Notes under the pieces: generated by a model
Told to the model about the DNA's origin: nothing
Seen by the model: the letters and a program-made list of their open reading frames with translations, nothing else
Databases searched by the model: none
In this document: piece after piece, positions 6,374-6,756 of the stretch
Layout of the letters: every line of letters begins with the position of its first letter
How positions within the stretch are numbered: the stretch's first letter is position 1
Translations under genes and position numbers: made by a program
Assembly (NCBI GenBank): GCA_900550635.1
Contig: URSZ01000125.1
Location: 1 to 6,756 of the forward strand
From: an uncultured Prevotella sp.
GTDB lineage: Bacteria; Bacteroidota; Bacteroidia; Bacteroidales; Bacteroidaceae
Direction of reading: 5' to 3'
Length of the DNA: 6,756 nt

Positions 6374-6428
6374 TGCCACGAAGTTACGTTTTTCCGGGCT
6401 TACGGCGGATTTTCTTCGCATTTTTTGC

Positions 6429-6436
6429 TACTTTAG
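6429..6436 (+). promoter_or_regulatory. Possible -7 box for the glycosidase gene
   Basis: TACTTTAG differs from TAnnTTTG at one position and is followed by C. It lies 28 bases before ATG 6465, a plausible leader length. No convincing -33 TTTG is present at the right distance, so the call is weak. Confidence 0.35.
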
Positions 6437-6464
6437 CGCGCAAATCACCAAAACAACGTAAAAA

Positions 6465-6756
6465 ATGAGAAATTTGAGCCGATTGCTGCTTGTGGCAGCC
6501 AGCCTCTTCGTGTTTATCTGCGCAAAGGCACAGACGCATATCCCGAACGACAAGATTTTCTGCCGCGACCCGTTCATTACCGTCGACCGCGAGGCCAAGT
6601 GTTACTACCTCATCCTTTCGCGCTCTGACGGAAAAGGAGGCAAGCTCTTTGCCTACAAAAGCACGGACCTTAAATACTGGGACGAGGTGGGCTACGTGTT
6701 CAACATGCCCGAAAACTATCCCGGCACAGACGACTGGTGGGCTCCCGACACATATT
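6465..6756 (+). CDS. Secreted glycoside hydrolase family 43-like enzyme, N-terminal part (3' end outside window)
   Basis: The gene runs off the window after 97 codons. A type I signal peptide covers about residues 1-22: basic MRNLSR, a hydrophobic core, and AKA before Q23 as the likely cleavage site. C19 is not in a good lipobox, so a lipoprotein is unlikely. The mature part starts with the first blade of a five-bladed beta-propeller typical of GH43 and relatives. RDPFI at 34-38 supplies the expected general-base aspartate (D35), YYLILSRS and LFAYKSTDLKYWDEVG follow, and WWAPDTY at 91-97 matches the conserved W-A-P-E/D block. GH43 enzymes remove arabinose, xylose or galactose units from plant polysaccharides or glycans, here probably in the periplasm or on the cell surface. 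The catalytic acid and the substrate-defining part are outside the window. The start codon follows an A-rich stretch (GTAAAAA), usual for this phylum. Confidence 0.85.
   Translation, partial: MRNLSRLLLVAASLFVFICAKAQTHIPNDKIFCRDPFITVDREAKCYYLILSRSDGKGGKLFAYKSTDLKYWDEVGYVFNMPENYPGTDDWWAPDTY

Noticed and set aside
5756..6436. Long + strand reading frame of 226 codons opposite the WYL-type regulator
   Set aside because: It is rich in His, Val and Ala without domain structure, and the - strand frame encodes a coherent HTH/WYL protein.

Overview
The window looks like chromosomal DNA from a Bacteroidetes bacterium, most likely of the order Bacteroidales (Bacteroides or Prevotella-like). The reasons are a clear TAnnTTTG-type -7 promoter box ahead of miaB, A-rich ribosome-binding regions with weak Shine-Dalgarno sequences, and the gene families present. 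Base composition is moderately GC-rich in the genes and AT-rich between them. No tRNA, rRNA, CRISPR array, insertion sequence or phage gene was seen.

Layout. (1) Positions 1-2030, + strand: the 3' end of one ABC-2 type permease gene, followed 1 bp later by a complete second one. This is the tail of an efflux or export operon whose start lies outside the window. (2) A 10-bp inverted repeat (2018-2056) separates this operon from a convergent gene and probably terminates both. (3) Positions 2058-3265, - strand: a major facilitator superfamily transporter of about 402 residues, split by a single-base frameshift at about 2901-2905. (4) Positions 3266-3393: a divergent promoter region with a good Bacteroidetes promoter for miaB and a perfect 14-bp palindrome beside its -7 box. 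(5) Positions 3394-4746, + strand: miaB, the radical-SAM tRNA methylthiotransferase, ending in a hairpin terminator. (6) Positions 4761-5092: an AT-rich region without a convincing gene. It holds three tandem 21-bp units, each a 19-bp palindrome, which look like an operator array. (7) Positions 5093-5398, - strand: a small unrecognised protein, with a 9-bp inverted repeat ending one base before its start codon. (8) Positions 5462-6373, - strand: an HTH/WYL-type transcription regulator. (9) Position 6465 to the window end, + strand: the 5' end of a secreted glycoside hydrolase family 43-like enzyme, divergent from the regulator.

How they fit together. The two permeases should form one exporter. 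The MFS gene and miaB share a divergent intergenic region but have no obvious functional link. The WYL regulator could control the divergent glycosidase or the small downstream gene; this is inference from position only. The most unusual element is the palindrome array at 4870-4932. It lies between convergent genes, where no promoter is expected, and is followed by a -7-like box, a good Shine-Dalgarno sequence and a start codon. This suggests an unannotated regulated transcript.
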